Of a stretch of 64,000 nt of DNA, positions 56,384 to 64,000 are shown piece after piece. The DNA is from Phycisphaerae bacterium. GTDB lineage: Bacteria > Planctomycetota > Phycisphaerae > UBA1845 > UTPLA1. The notes below the pieces were generated by a model. The model ran no database searches and was not told where the DNA came from. It worked only from the letters and a program-made list of their open reading frames with translations. Every line of letters starts with the position of its first letter. Within the stretch, counting starts at the first letter, position 1. Both the position numbers and the translations under genes were made by a program. The DNA lies in assembly GCA_019636475.1 (NCBI GenBank), contig JAHBXN010000006.1, positions 1 to 64,000 of the forward strand, given 5' to 3'.

Positions 56384-58363
56384 ATGACAAAAGCTCGCGG
56401 CGCGACAGATCGGCGGGCATCCACTTCCAGGCAGGTTCACATTTCCATTCACGGCTTCGACTCGCGCGCCGCCGCATTGGCGCGTGCCTGCGCCGCGCAA
56501 TGTTATGCGAGGCAAAGCCCGCGCCCGAAACATTCCGCCCAACCACTGAAATCAGGAACCGCCTCGCGCCCGTTGTTGTTGACGATCACGCACGGCGACG
56601 TCCGCGGAGCGCCCTCAACCGTGGCGGATCAGGCGTATGAACTGACGCTCACATCCGATGCTGCAACACTCAAGGCAAGCGGCATGGCGGGCCTGCGCTA
56701 CGGAATGCGCACAATCGCGGATTTAATGGATCGGAAGCGGAATCGCGGCGGCCGCGGCGCGCCCACATCCTGCATTGAATTCGCGCGATACCGTGAGCGG
56801 GCAGGCGTGGTGCGAATCGCCGACTGGCCCGATTTCGCGGTGCGCGGAGTAATGCTGGATATCAGCCGGGACAAGGTTCCGACGATGCAGACGCTTCGCC
56901 GGCTGGTGACGCTGCTCGCGCGGTGGCGGTTCAACCAGCTACAGCTTTACATGGAGCACACTTTCGCCTACCGCGGCCACGAAGCGATCTGGCGAGGCGC
57001 TTCGCCGATGACCGGCGCGCAGATTCGCGCGCTGGACAGGGTGTGCCGCGATCATGGCATCGAGCTTGTCCCGAATCAAAATTCGCTCGGACACATGGAG
57101 CGATGGTTGAAGCGCCGCCGTTATGCGCCACTGGCCGAGTACGACGGACCGTACCAAACGCCGTGGGGCGAAACACGAACAAAGCCTACGACACTGAATC
57201 CGTGCGACTCGCGAAGCATTGCGCTTGTTGCGTCGCTTTACCGCCAGTTGCTGCCAAACTTCCGCAGCCGGCTGCTGAATGTCGGCTGTGACGAGCCCTT
57301 CGAACTGGGGCAGGGCAAGAGCCGGGCGGCCTGCGAGCAAATGGGCGCCGGGCAAGTCTACTTCGAGTATCTGATGAAGGTCCGCCAGGCCGCGGCACGT
57401 CACGGACGGCGAATCCAGTTCTGGAGCGATTGGATCCAGCGGGAGCCGGCGATGATCGGCAAACTGCCCCGCGATGTGATTCCGCTGGTCTGGGGCTATG
57501 AAGCGGATCATCCGTTTACCGAAGAATGCCGGCGGCCGGCAAAATCGGGGCTGGAATTCCACGTCTGCCCCGGAACATCAAGCTGGTGCAGTTACGCCGG
57601 TCGCACGTCGTGCATGATCGAGAACATTCGACTGGCCTCCGCCGTCGGCCACCGCGCGGGCGCGAGCGGGCTGCTCGTGACCGACTGGGGTGATCTGGGC
57701 CATTGCCAGCAGTTGCCCGTAAGCTATCCGGGTTTTGCATGGGCCGCGGCGAAAGCATGGCGCGCGGACCGCTTGTCAAAGGCGCGCCGATCGAGGCGTC
57801 TCCATAGGATAAGCGCGGCCAATCATATTCAAGCCGTGCTCAGCAGGGACGTCTTTCTCGACGAAACCGGACGGATGGCGGAAGCGTGGTTGAAAGCCGG
57901 TCGGGTGCATGAATTGTCGGGCAAACCACTCAAGAACCGGACCGTGTTATTTTCGATTATGCAAGCGAACCTGCACGACACCAAGGCAATTCCGCACATC
58001 ACGGATCGGCGGATCGCATCAATGATCGACGAAATTGAGTCGATTCGCCGGCTCGCCGCATCCGCACGGCCTGCCTGCGACGACGCCCGACCCGTTCGGT
58101 CCGAGCTGGGCCTGACCTTGGATGTACTGGAACACTCGTGCCGGCGATGGCGACTGATGCTGGCGATTCGGCGCGGTGAGAAAATCGCGAAAAGGGTCTT
58201 CGCTGCACTCCGCCAATCTGCCGGCAACCTGATTGCGGAGCACAAACAAATCTGGCTTCGCCGAAACCGTCGCGGGGGCCTACGGGACAGCCTTTCCAAC
58301 TATCGCAGAGTGCTGGCCGAGTACGAGGCCGGGGTCGGCGGCAGCCCATCCGGCACAGTATAG
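56384..58363 (+). CDS. GH20 beta-N-acetylhexosaminidase-like protein (659 aa)
   Basis: Family 20 enzymes remove terminal N-acetylhexosamines using substrate-assisted catalysis. The catalytic Asp-Glu pair is D303-E304 (NVGCDEPFELG). Flanking family features are seen: RGVMLDISRDKVPTMQTL at the barrel start, NQLQLYMEHTFAY, and LVPNQNSLGHM. There is no signal peptide; the N-terminus is basic, so it may be cytoplasmic or exported unusually. ATG 56384 is used; a TTG at 56345 overlapping the previous stop would extend it by 13 residues. A helical C-terminal region of about 200 residues is not part of the catalytic barrel. It may recycle wall sugars. Confidence 0.82.
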   Translation: MTKARGATDRRASTSRQVHISIHGFDSRAAALARACAAQCYARQSPRPKHSAQPLKSGTASRPLLLTITHGDVRGAPSTVADQAYELTLTSDAATLKASGMAGLRYGMRTIADLMDRKRNRGGRGAPTSCIEFARYRERAGVVRIADWPDFAVRGVMLDISRDKVPTMQTLRRLVTLLARWRFNQLQLYMEHTFAYRGHEAIWRGASPMTGAQIRALDRVCRDHGIELVPNQNSLGHMERWLKRRRYAPLAEYDGPYQTPWGETRTKPTTLNPCDSRSIALVASLYRQLLPNFRSRLLNVGCDEPFELGQGKSRAACEQMGAGQVYFEYLMKVRQAAARHGRRIQFWSDWIQREPAMIGKLPRDVIPLVWGYEADHPFTEECRRPAKSGLEFHVCPGTSSWCSYAGRTSCMIENIRLASAVGHRAGASGLLVTDWGDLGHCQQLPVSYPGFAWAAAKAWRADRLSKARRSRRLHRISAANHIQAVLSRDVFLDETGRMAEAWLKAGRVHELSGKPLKNRTVLFSIMQANLHDTKAIPHITDRRIASMIDEIESIRRLAASARPACDDARPVRSELGLTLDVLEHSCRRWRLMLAIRRGEKIAKRVFAALRQSAGNLIAEHKQIWLRRNRRGGLRDSLSNYRRVLAEYEAGVGGSPSGTV

Positions 58364-58519
58364 AATCGTCGATCTCCCTCGAAATTCCGCATCTGGCACC
58401 GTGTTTGCCCCAGTTTCTACCCGTCGCGAATGTCCGCGATTGGCGCAGCCTTATAAAAAAACTGAACTTGCGCTCGGCAGCATGGTTCCTTAAGCGGCCA
58501 GATGACAACTGTGGCCTAG

Positions 58520-58565
58520 TATAATTGTGTGAACACACACTCTCGTGCCGTGTGCTATCACACAA
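58520..58565 (+). promoter_or_regulatory. TATAAT box with overlapping inverted repeat
   Basis: TATAAT at 58520-58525 is followed by TTGTGTGA (58525-58532) and its inverted copy TCACACAA (58558-58565), 25 nt apart. This lies about 50-90 bp before the kinase ATG and could be an operator over the start of transcription. Confidence 0.4.
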
Positions 58566-58611
58566 CGCGATGGCCTTAGTGGCGGGAACATGTGTTCGAG
58601 GGGCATGGTTG

Positions 58612-60042
58612 ATGCTGAAGATTCGCTGGCACCATTTTTTCATATTGCTCGCGGTATTTGACCTGGTCGTCATCATGATTTCGCTGCAGATGCACAACTC
58701 GACGATGCAGAGCGCGAATCGTCTCATTGCGTCGGCCCAGACACTTCGAGACCAGTCCCGGGAAGTGCTGATGACCCAGCAGCGGATCGGCCAGTTGGCC
58801 GCACCCGGAAATGACCTTTTCGCCGGACCATCCGGACCGGGTTTTGAAACCCTCGAAAACCGATTCAAGGCGGCGCGGCTCAACGCCCGGGACGCGATCG
58901 ATCGACTCGCGGATGTAATGAGCCGCCAGGGCGATCTGGATGCACTGCTTTGGCAGCGCCGCGTCGAGACGCTTCGAGAGCAGGCGGCCGATCTGGAACA
59001 GCACGCCGAGCGTCTGTTCGACAATTTCAGGCCGAGCGCGGGCGTGGCCGGTCGCGCGGAGGCCGACAAGGCAACACTTCTGGCGGCCGGTGAGACCATG
59101 TCGCACATGGACCGCATTCAGCAGAACTGTTCCGCCACGCTGGGCATGCTCTCGCAGCAGATCATCGGTTTCCAAAACGATCTTCTGGAACAGCACAAGG
59201 CGGATCTCGATGATCGATATCGTTACGAGCGTTATCTGATTGCGCTGGTTGTGATCATTCTGGTGGGAATGCTCGTATTCGGACGCCGCCTTCACCTCGC
59301 GGACAAGGCGCTGTTAGAGGAGCGCCGACGCGTTCAGGAAGAACGGCGGGAGCGCCTCGCGGCAATCGGCGAGCTTTGCGGAAGCGTCGCGCATGGCATT
59401 CGCAACCCGCTGGCCGCCATCCGCAGCTCAGCGGAGCTGGCAATTCAGCTCGGAAAGATGGACTCCGATTCGCACGAGCGGCTGCGGGACATCCTCTCGG
59501 AGGGGCGCGTGCTGGGCGATCGGGTGACGGGCCTGTTGAGCATGGCCCGGACGAATCGAGAGAACTTCGAGGCGATCGATCTTTGCGATCTGACGCGCCG
59601 GGTCGCCGGCGAGCTGGCGCCGGAGTTTTCGCGACGCGGGGTTCGCCTCATCGAGGACATCGGTGAAAAAGCCCTGACGGTTGAAGGGGATCGCAGCCTC
59701 CTCGAACAGGCGGCCATCGAACTACTGTCAAATGCAATGGAGCAATCGAAGCCGGGTGGCGTCGTGCGCATCGAGTGCCACGCCATCGGCATGGATGGGA
59801 CGGCCGTCATGGCGATCGAAGACGAGGGTGCCGGCGTGCCGGAGCGCATTCGCGACCGCGTGTTTGACCTTTTCTTCACGACAAAGCCGGGCGGAACCGG
59901 AATGGGACTTGCCACCGTCAAGCGCGCGGCGCGCCTGCACGGCGGCGACGCGATCCTGCGGGAGAGCAGGACGGGCGGCGCGAGATTCGAGGTCGCACTG
60001 CCTTTGCAGGCCGCGGGGAATGGCGCGATGCGCGGAGCCTGA
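58612..60042 (+). CDS. NtrB-type membrane sensor histidine kinase (476 aa)
   Basis: Two transmembrane helices (about 8-26 and 208-224) flank a helical sensor loop. The kinase core has the H box with phospho-acceptor H261 (GSVAHGIRNPLAA), N box (ELLSNAMEQS), G1 (DEGAGVP), F box (VFDLFFTTK) and G2 (GTGMGLA). It should autophosphorylate and pass the phosphate to the response regulator 157 bp downstream. The start is ATG 58612, preceded by GAGGGG; ATG 58570 in the same frame would add 14 residues. Confidence 0.92.
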   Translation: MLKIRWHHFFILLAVFDLVVIMISLQMHNSTMQSANRLIASAQTLRDQSREVLMTQQRIGQLAAPGNDLFAGPSGPGFETLENRFKAARLNARDAIDRLADVMSRQGDLDALLWQRRVETLREQAADLEQHAERLFDNFRPSAGVAGRAEADKATLLAAGETMSHMDRIQQNCSATLGMLSQQIIGFQNDLLEQHKADLDDRYRYERYLIALVVIILVGMLVFGRRLHLADKALLEERRRVQEERRERLAAIGELCGSVAHGIRNPLAAIRSSAELAIQLGKMDSDSHERLRDILSEGRVLGDRVTGLLSMARTNRENFEAIDLCDLTRRVAGELAPEFSRRGVRLIEDIGEKALTVEGDRSLLEQAAIELLSNAMEQSKPGGVVRIECHAIGMDGTAVMAIEDEGAGVPERIRDRVFDLFFTTKPGGTGMGLATVKRAARLHGGDAILRESRTGGARFEVALPLQAAGNGAMRGA

Positions 60043-60198
60043 CGACTTTGCCGGGGCGCGAAACCGCCCCGAGGGATGGGGACATATTCTGAGGCCCGAC
60101 ACGCCTCGGAACTGGCACGCGAAGATCGATGAACAGGAAGCTGTTCGCGGGCCCATGCGTCGCGCGAACGGACTTTTAAGACGAACTGGAGAAAATCC

Positions 60199-61602
60199 AT
60201 GTGCAGGGTGCTGATTGTTGAAGACGAAAGGGTCCTGGCAAAAAACGTCCACGACAAGCTCCGCGCGCACGATCACGATGCGGCGCTCGCGCACGACTGT
60301 AAAAGCGCCCTGGCCCAGTGTGCCGCACTTCTGCCGGATGTTGTGATCCTCGATCTTCGCCTGCCCGATGGCGACGGGCTTGATCTCGTGCCGAAGCTGC
60401 GAGCGGAATCGCCCTCGACAGGCATCATCGTCGTCACGGCGCACGGCAACGAGCGGATCGCCGTGGAGGCAATGAAACGCGGAGCGTGCGAATACCTCAC
60501 GAAGCCGGTCGACCTGGACGAGCTTGAAATGGTGGTGGAGCGCACCGCGCGGCAGCAGCGGATGTCTGACAACCTGAAGTTTCTCCGCGGCCAGGAACAG
60601 AACAAGGGATGCCTCGACGAAATCATCGGGACTTCTCCAGCGATTGCATCGCTCAAGGACACGATCCATCGCCTGACCTTGTCGCGTGCCCTGTCGCTTC
60701 CCGATCCGCCAACCGTGCTGATCACGGGTGAAACCGGGTGCGGCAAGGACATGGTCGCGCGGGCAATCCACTTCAACGGGCCACGGGCCGAAAAGCCGTT
60801 CATTCATGTCAACTGCACGGCACTGCCCGCGACGCTGTTTGAATCAGAACTCTTCGGCCATCTACGCGGCGCCTTCACCAGCGCGACACAGGCCAAGCGC
60901 GGGCTGTTCGAAACGGCCGAGGGTGGAACGATCTTCCTCGATGAAATAGGGCATCTCGGCCTCGAGATGCAGTCGAAGCTGCTGCACGCGATTGAGGTTC
61001 GCCAGATACGGCCGATCGGCGCGACGGAATCGCGACCGATCAACGTCCACATCGTGGCCGCCACGAACCGCGACCTGGAAGCGGCCGTGGAGGCAAATGA
61101 GTTTCGACGAGATCTGTACCATCGACTTCGCGTGGTACACATTACGATTCCACCGTTGCGGGAGCGGCAGGAGGACATTCCGCTGCTGGCAACGCATTTC
61201 GCGGCAATGCACTGCCGCCGATTCGGCGTCCCCCAGGTGCGGCTGACAAGCGCCGCGATGATGGCCCTTCAGCATGAGGACTGGCGAGGCAATGTCCGCG
61301 AACTGAGCCACGCGCTGGAAAGCTGCATTCTGCGGATCGACAGCGACGTGATCGACGCGGCCGATTTCGCGACGCGGGCCGCGCAAGGGAACGGCCACGT
61401 CCGAATAGCAATGCCAAACAATCGAACCATCAATATCGATTTTCAGAACGGGACACCGAAGCTCGATGAAGTCGAATTGGCCATTCTCACGGCGGCGTTC
61501 GAATACACGGGCCAGAACCTGTCGCGAGCCGCGCGGATTCTCGGAATCACGCGGGAGGCGTTGCGGTATCGAATGAATAAGCATCTGGAAAAAGCCGAGT
61601 AG
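60199..61602 (+). CDS. NtrC-type sigma-54-dependent response regulator (467 aa)
   Basis: The receiver domain carries phospho-Asp52 (VILDLRLPDGDG) and Lys102 (TKP). The AAA+ domain has Walker A GETGCGKD at 177-184 and Walker B GTIFLDEIG near 243-251. The L1 loop reads GAFTSA at 224-229, where the sigma-54 contact motif is normally GAFTGA. The C-terminal Fis-type helix-turn-helix (AARILGITREALRYRM) binds DNA. It is paired with the upstream kinase. The altered loop may change how it engages RNA polymerase. Confidence 0.93.
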   Translation: MCRVLIVEDERVLAKNVHDKLRAHDHDAALAHDCKSALAQCAALLPDVVILDLRLPDGDGLDLVPKLRAESPSTGIIVVTAHGNERIAVEAMKRGACEYLTKPVDLDELEMVVERTARQQRMSDNLKFLRGQEQNKGCLDEIIGTSPAIASLKDTIHRLTLSRALSLPDPPTVLITGETGCGKDMVARAIHFNGPRAEKPFIHVNCTALPATLFESELFGHLRGAFTSATQAKRGLFETAEGGTIFLDEIGHLGLEMQSKLLHAIEVRQIRPIGATESRPINVHIVAATNRDLEAAVEANEFRRDLYHRLRVVHITIPPLRERQEDIPLLATHFAAMHCRRFGVPQVRLTSAAMMALQHEDWRGNVRELSHALESCILRIDSDVIDAADFATRAAQGNGHVRIAMPNNRTINIDFQNGTPKLDEVELAILTAAFEYTGQNLSRAARILGITREALRYRMNKHLEKAE

Positions 61603-61659
61603 GCGGGTCACGCGAAGAAACGGAATTCCAACGCGATCCGTGTCGTGCTGGAGACACTG

Positions 61660-63207
61660 ATGAAATCGGCACGCTTGAGATTCCTGATGGGGCTTGCGCC
61701 GCTGGTCACGATGGCAGCTCAAGCCGAGGCAACGAATCCGCGCGTGATTAACGATCCCTACGCCGATGCCGTCATCCGCCGCACCGACCGCGACAACGAT
61801 GGGTGGATCGATCCGAAGATCCAGCGGCTGCCGGACCTCCTCCAGATTCGGATCGGACGCTTCCAGCCGACGCTTCCCCACGTTGATCGCTTCTCCGGCT
61901 CGTGGTCCACCACCGGCGCCTATTTGCGGCTGGATCTGGTCCTGCACGGGCTGATAAATCCCCCCGGCCCGGTCGGATGGGACGACAGTGGAGTTTACGA
62001 TCCGCTGCGTTACGGGCCACACCCCGCGTACGGCTACGTCGAGCTGGACGTGGACAGCGACGAAAACACCGGCGGCGAGCTTGATGCGCCTCAATATCGC
62101 TACCTTGCGCAGATCGGGCGATTCGGCGGCGTTCCGACAGAGTCCTGGTACGCCGGACGGGTGGCGATCGACCGGAGGGCAAACGATTACGATTTTCTGT
62201 CGCCGCCGTTTATCGATCGAAGCGGGGAGGAGTTTCACCTTGTCTTGCGTGGCGAAGAGATGGACTCTTACACCGTGCGCGTCGAAAAGCCGGGCGGCGA
62301 TCCCGACATCTTCGAGGAGGGCGAACAGTGGGAGCTTGACGGAGACTTCTTTCATCGGGCACACGGCTTTGAGAACTACGCTTTTCAGTGCGTTGGCGAG
62401 CCGGGGCGGTACAAGCCGCATGTGAAGCTGCTGTACACCCACCAGGCCGGACCGCTAACAACGACCATTTCGCTCGTATACCCGCTGACAAATGCCGCCA
62501 GCGCGGCACTCGCCGACCCGGGAACCCCCGTTCAGCCGCAGGACGGGTGCGAGAACAACCAGAATTCAATCTCCGAGGCCCTGGAGGACCTGCGGTTCAG
62601 TGCGACTTTTGCGGACCCGTGGACCACGCTGGAACCGGAGTTTCAACTGATCGCAGGCTGGGCCACGAAGCAGCCCGCCTTGTATTTGGAGCCGTCGCAG
62701 TGGAGAGTCAACCTGCTGCTGGGCACGGCCTATGCCGCGCCGCAGTCGAGTTACGATCGCTTCATCTGGACGGACGCATGGCCAAACGTCACGCCGGGAG
62801 ATTTCGACGGTGACGGCACAGTGACGCCGCTCGACGCGGCGATCATGACCGACTACGTCGCATCCGTGGACGGCGACCCCCTGCTCGACAGCGACGCACT
62901 CGTTAACGGCGTGATTGCGGTAAGCTCATTCTCCCGGCACTTCATCCTTTACGATGTAAACTACGACGGCATGGTCGACGCGCTCGACCTGCCCGGAAGC
63001 GTGATCCTCGGCGACATGGACCTCAGCGGCACGCTCGACATCAACGACGTAAATGACTTTGTCATGGCACTCATCGACCCCGAAGCCTACATGACCGGGC
63101 ACGGCGGCGAGAGCGGACTGGCGCGCGGAGACATCAACGGGGATCAGGTGCTTGATGCACTGGATATCCAGCCGTTCGTCGAGTTGCTCCTCGCAACCGC
63201 TCCGTGA
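61660..63207 (+). CDS. Secreted protein with dockerin-type calcium repeats (515 aa)
   Basis: A signal peptide (RFLMGLAPLVTMAAQAEA) precedes a beta-rich domain of about 370 residues with no recognised motif. The C-terminal ~130 residues contain several Ca-binding loops of dockerin/EF-hand type (GDFDGDGTVTPLDAA, YDVNYDGMVDALD, GDMDLSGTLDINDV, GDINGDQVLDALDI). It likely binds Ca2+ and may attach to the cell surface or a partner. ATG 61660 is favoured by GGAG upstream; a GTG five codons earlier is possible. Confidence 0.75.
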   Translation: MKSARLRFLMGLAPLVTMAAQAEATNPRVINDPYADAVIRRTDRDNDGWIDPKIQRLPDLLQIRIGRFQPTLPHVDRFSGSWSTTGAYLRLDLVLHGLINPPGPVGWDDSGVYDPLRYGPHPAYGYVELDVDSDENTGGELDAPQYRYLAQIGRFGGVPTESWYAGRVAIDRRANDYDFLSPPFIDRSGEEFHLVLRGEEMDSYTVRVEKPGGDPDIFEEGEQWELDGDFFHRAHGFENYAFQCVGEPGRYKPHVKLLYTHQAGPLTTTISLVYPLTNAASAALADPGTPVQPQDGCENNQNSISEALEDLRFSATFADPWTTLEPEFQLIAGWATKQPALYLEPSQWRVNLLLGTAYAAPQSSYDRFIWTDAWPNVTPGDFDGDGTVTPLDAAIMTDYVASVDGDPLLDSDALVNGVIAVSSFSRHFILYDVNYDGMVDALDLPGSVILGDMDLSGTLDINDVNDFVMALIDPEAYMTGHGGESGLARGDINGDQVLDALDIQPFVELLLATAP

Positions 63208-63245
63208 CCGCTGCGGGAACGCCCGCTCCCGGGCCGCGCGTCCGT

Positions 63246-63761
63246 TTAGAGCTGCTCGGTCGCGGACTTCAAGCCAGGCCAGTGCTTCGTGTAATGGTCG
63301 AGATGGATGTCGATCCAGGCGCGAAGCGGCGTATCGCCAACAAGCTGCTTAGAATCAAGCCGGGACACGGCCTGAAGCAGTTTCTCCTCGGCCGACCGAA
63401 GCTGCGGCATCAACATGACAAAAGACATTCGGCGATACTTCCTGTAAACCTCGTCATTCACGCGATCAAGATCGTACGCGGGAAGCAATGCCATCGCGGC
63501 GGCTGCGCTGGCTTCGTCGTCATCGACCGGCCGGAACGCACTCGACGACTTGACGATCTCGGGCAGGCGTTCGGCGGCTTCCGTGGTCCAGAAGACGAAA
63601 TGACCAAGCAGGTCACGCACATTCCACTTCGGCCCGACTTTGATGCGTTCGGCGGATTCGTCGCCGAAGCAATCGAACGCGCCGCGCATCCGCATCATTC
63701 GATCACGAAAACGCTGGAGGATTGCCTCGATAAGGTTCATACGCGCACCTGTTCCATTCAT
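63246..63761 (-). CDS. DinB-like/DUF1706-type helical-bundle protein (171 aa)
   Basis: The protein is almost all helical with conserved features of DinB/ClbS-like four-helix bundles: KWNVRDLLGHFVFW and a C-terminal WIDIHLDHYTKHWPGL with His pair candidates for metal binding. This family includes thiol-dependent metalloenzymes and ClbS, a colibactin-resistance protein, so the actual role is open. It converges with the dockerin protein gene. ATG 63740, seven codons in, is an alternative start. Confidence 0.62.
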   Translation of the reverse strand: MNGTGARMNLIEAILQRFRDRMMRMRGAFDCFGDESAERIKVGPKWNVRDLLGHFVFWTTEAAERLPEIVKSSSAFRPVDDDEASAAAAMALLPAYDLDRVNDEVYRKYRRMSFVMLMPQLRSAEEKLLQAVSRLDSKQLVGDTPLRAWIDIHLDHYTKHWPGLKSATEQL

Positions 63762-63880
63762 TGAATCTCAAGAGGCTGGATCCCGCGCGGCGCGATCCAG
63801 CCGCGACATTACACGCCGGGCCACCATCCACGGCAAGCGGAGATTCCGCCGCAATCGGCCCACGGCCAACGCAATTGACC

Positions 63881-64000
63881 CTACTCAAGCGTAACAATCG
63901 AAACCTCGGGCGGGCAGAAGAGCCGGATGCGGGGAGCCTGGTTTCGTTCGCACCCCACGCCACGGCTGACATAGATCGCATTGCTGTTCAGATTGTGCAG
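63881..64000 (-). CDS. Metallophosphoesterase, C-terminal fragment (partial)
   Basis: Only the last 39 codons are in the window; the gene continues past the right edge on the minus strand. The end reads YVSRGVG, then PRIRLFCPPEVSIV, matching the C-terminal YVSRGxG...PxR...PPE pattern of YkuE-like metallophosphoesterases, which use two metal ions to cleave phosphoesters. The catalytic motifs lie outside the window. Confidence 0.7.
   Translation of the reverse strand: MHNLNSNAIYVSRGVGCERNQAPRIRLFCPPEVSIVTLE

Overview
The window looks like a stretch of chromosome from a Planctomycetota bacterium, probably close to Phycisphaerae. This is inferred from gene content, not from a marker gene. The pointers are: high-GC DNA; secreted proteins ending in dockerin-type Ca-binding repeats; a DUF1570-type metallopeptidase; an ECF sigma factor followed by a Ser/Thr kinase; System II cytochrome c maturation genes; lipobox proteins; and surface proteins ending in a hydrophobic segment plus an Arg cluster. 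I see no rRNA, tRNA, CRISPR array, complete insertion sequence or prophage. Most of the window is housekeeping or cell-envelope sequence.

Layout. 0-1.3 kb: two overlapping genes of unknown function. 1.3-1.9 kb: a decayed spot with a probable transposase fragment. 1.9-4.9 kb (minus): clpX, a SHOCT-like membrane protein and a surface protein. 5.3-13.4 kb: lipoproteins, a DUF1570 peptidase, the CcsA/ResB pair for cytochrome c maturation and a small basic protein. 13.4-16.1 kb: a segregation locus, parB without parA, preceded by two identical perfect palindromes that read as a GC-shifted parS. 16.1-23.5 kb: DedA, a zinc-ribbon/PilZ protein, Nudix hydrolase, rhomboid protease, Lnt, a HEAT-repeat lipoprotein and MreD. 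23.8-27.3 kb: ECF sigma factor plus Ser/Thr kinase. 27.4-36.4 kb: small proteins, a regulator, GlnRS, a lipoprotein hydrolase, an O-antigen-ligase-like/TPR protein and a GltD/PreT-like oxidoreductase. 37-40.3 kb: a FlgM-like anti-sigma factor and a matrixin-type protease with Ig and dockerin modules. 40.4-43.3 kb: a zinc ABC transporter (znuA-znuC-znuB) under a 19-bp Zur-like operator. 43.3-53 kb: a beta-propeller lipoprotein, a 1423-residue three-module amidohydrolase and a double-headed DsbD. 53-64 kb: RNase Y, a lipoprotein, a GH20 hexosaminidase, an NtrB/NtrC-like pair, a dockerin protein, a DinB-like protein and the 3' end of a metallophosphoesterase.

How the genes fit together. Several units serve the envelope and periplasm: DsbD and CcsA/ResB (thiol and haem chemistry), Lnt (maturation of the many lipoproteins seen here), rhomboid, MreD, and surface proteins with dockerin or C-terminal anchor signals. 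Signalling is prominent: ECF/STPK, histidine kinase/sigma-54 activator, PilZ, FlgM. The best leads for new biology are the variant parS sites, the Zur-like operator with a Cys/His-rich ZnuC leader, the triple amidohydrolase, the GAFTSA substitution in the sigma-54 activator, and a near-consensus promoter driving an untracked small ORF upstream of RNase Y. I do not see one clearly new multi-gene system.
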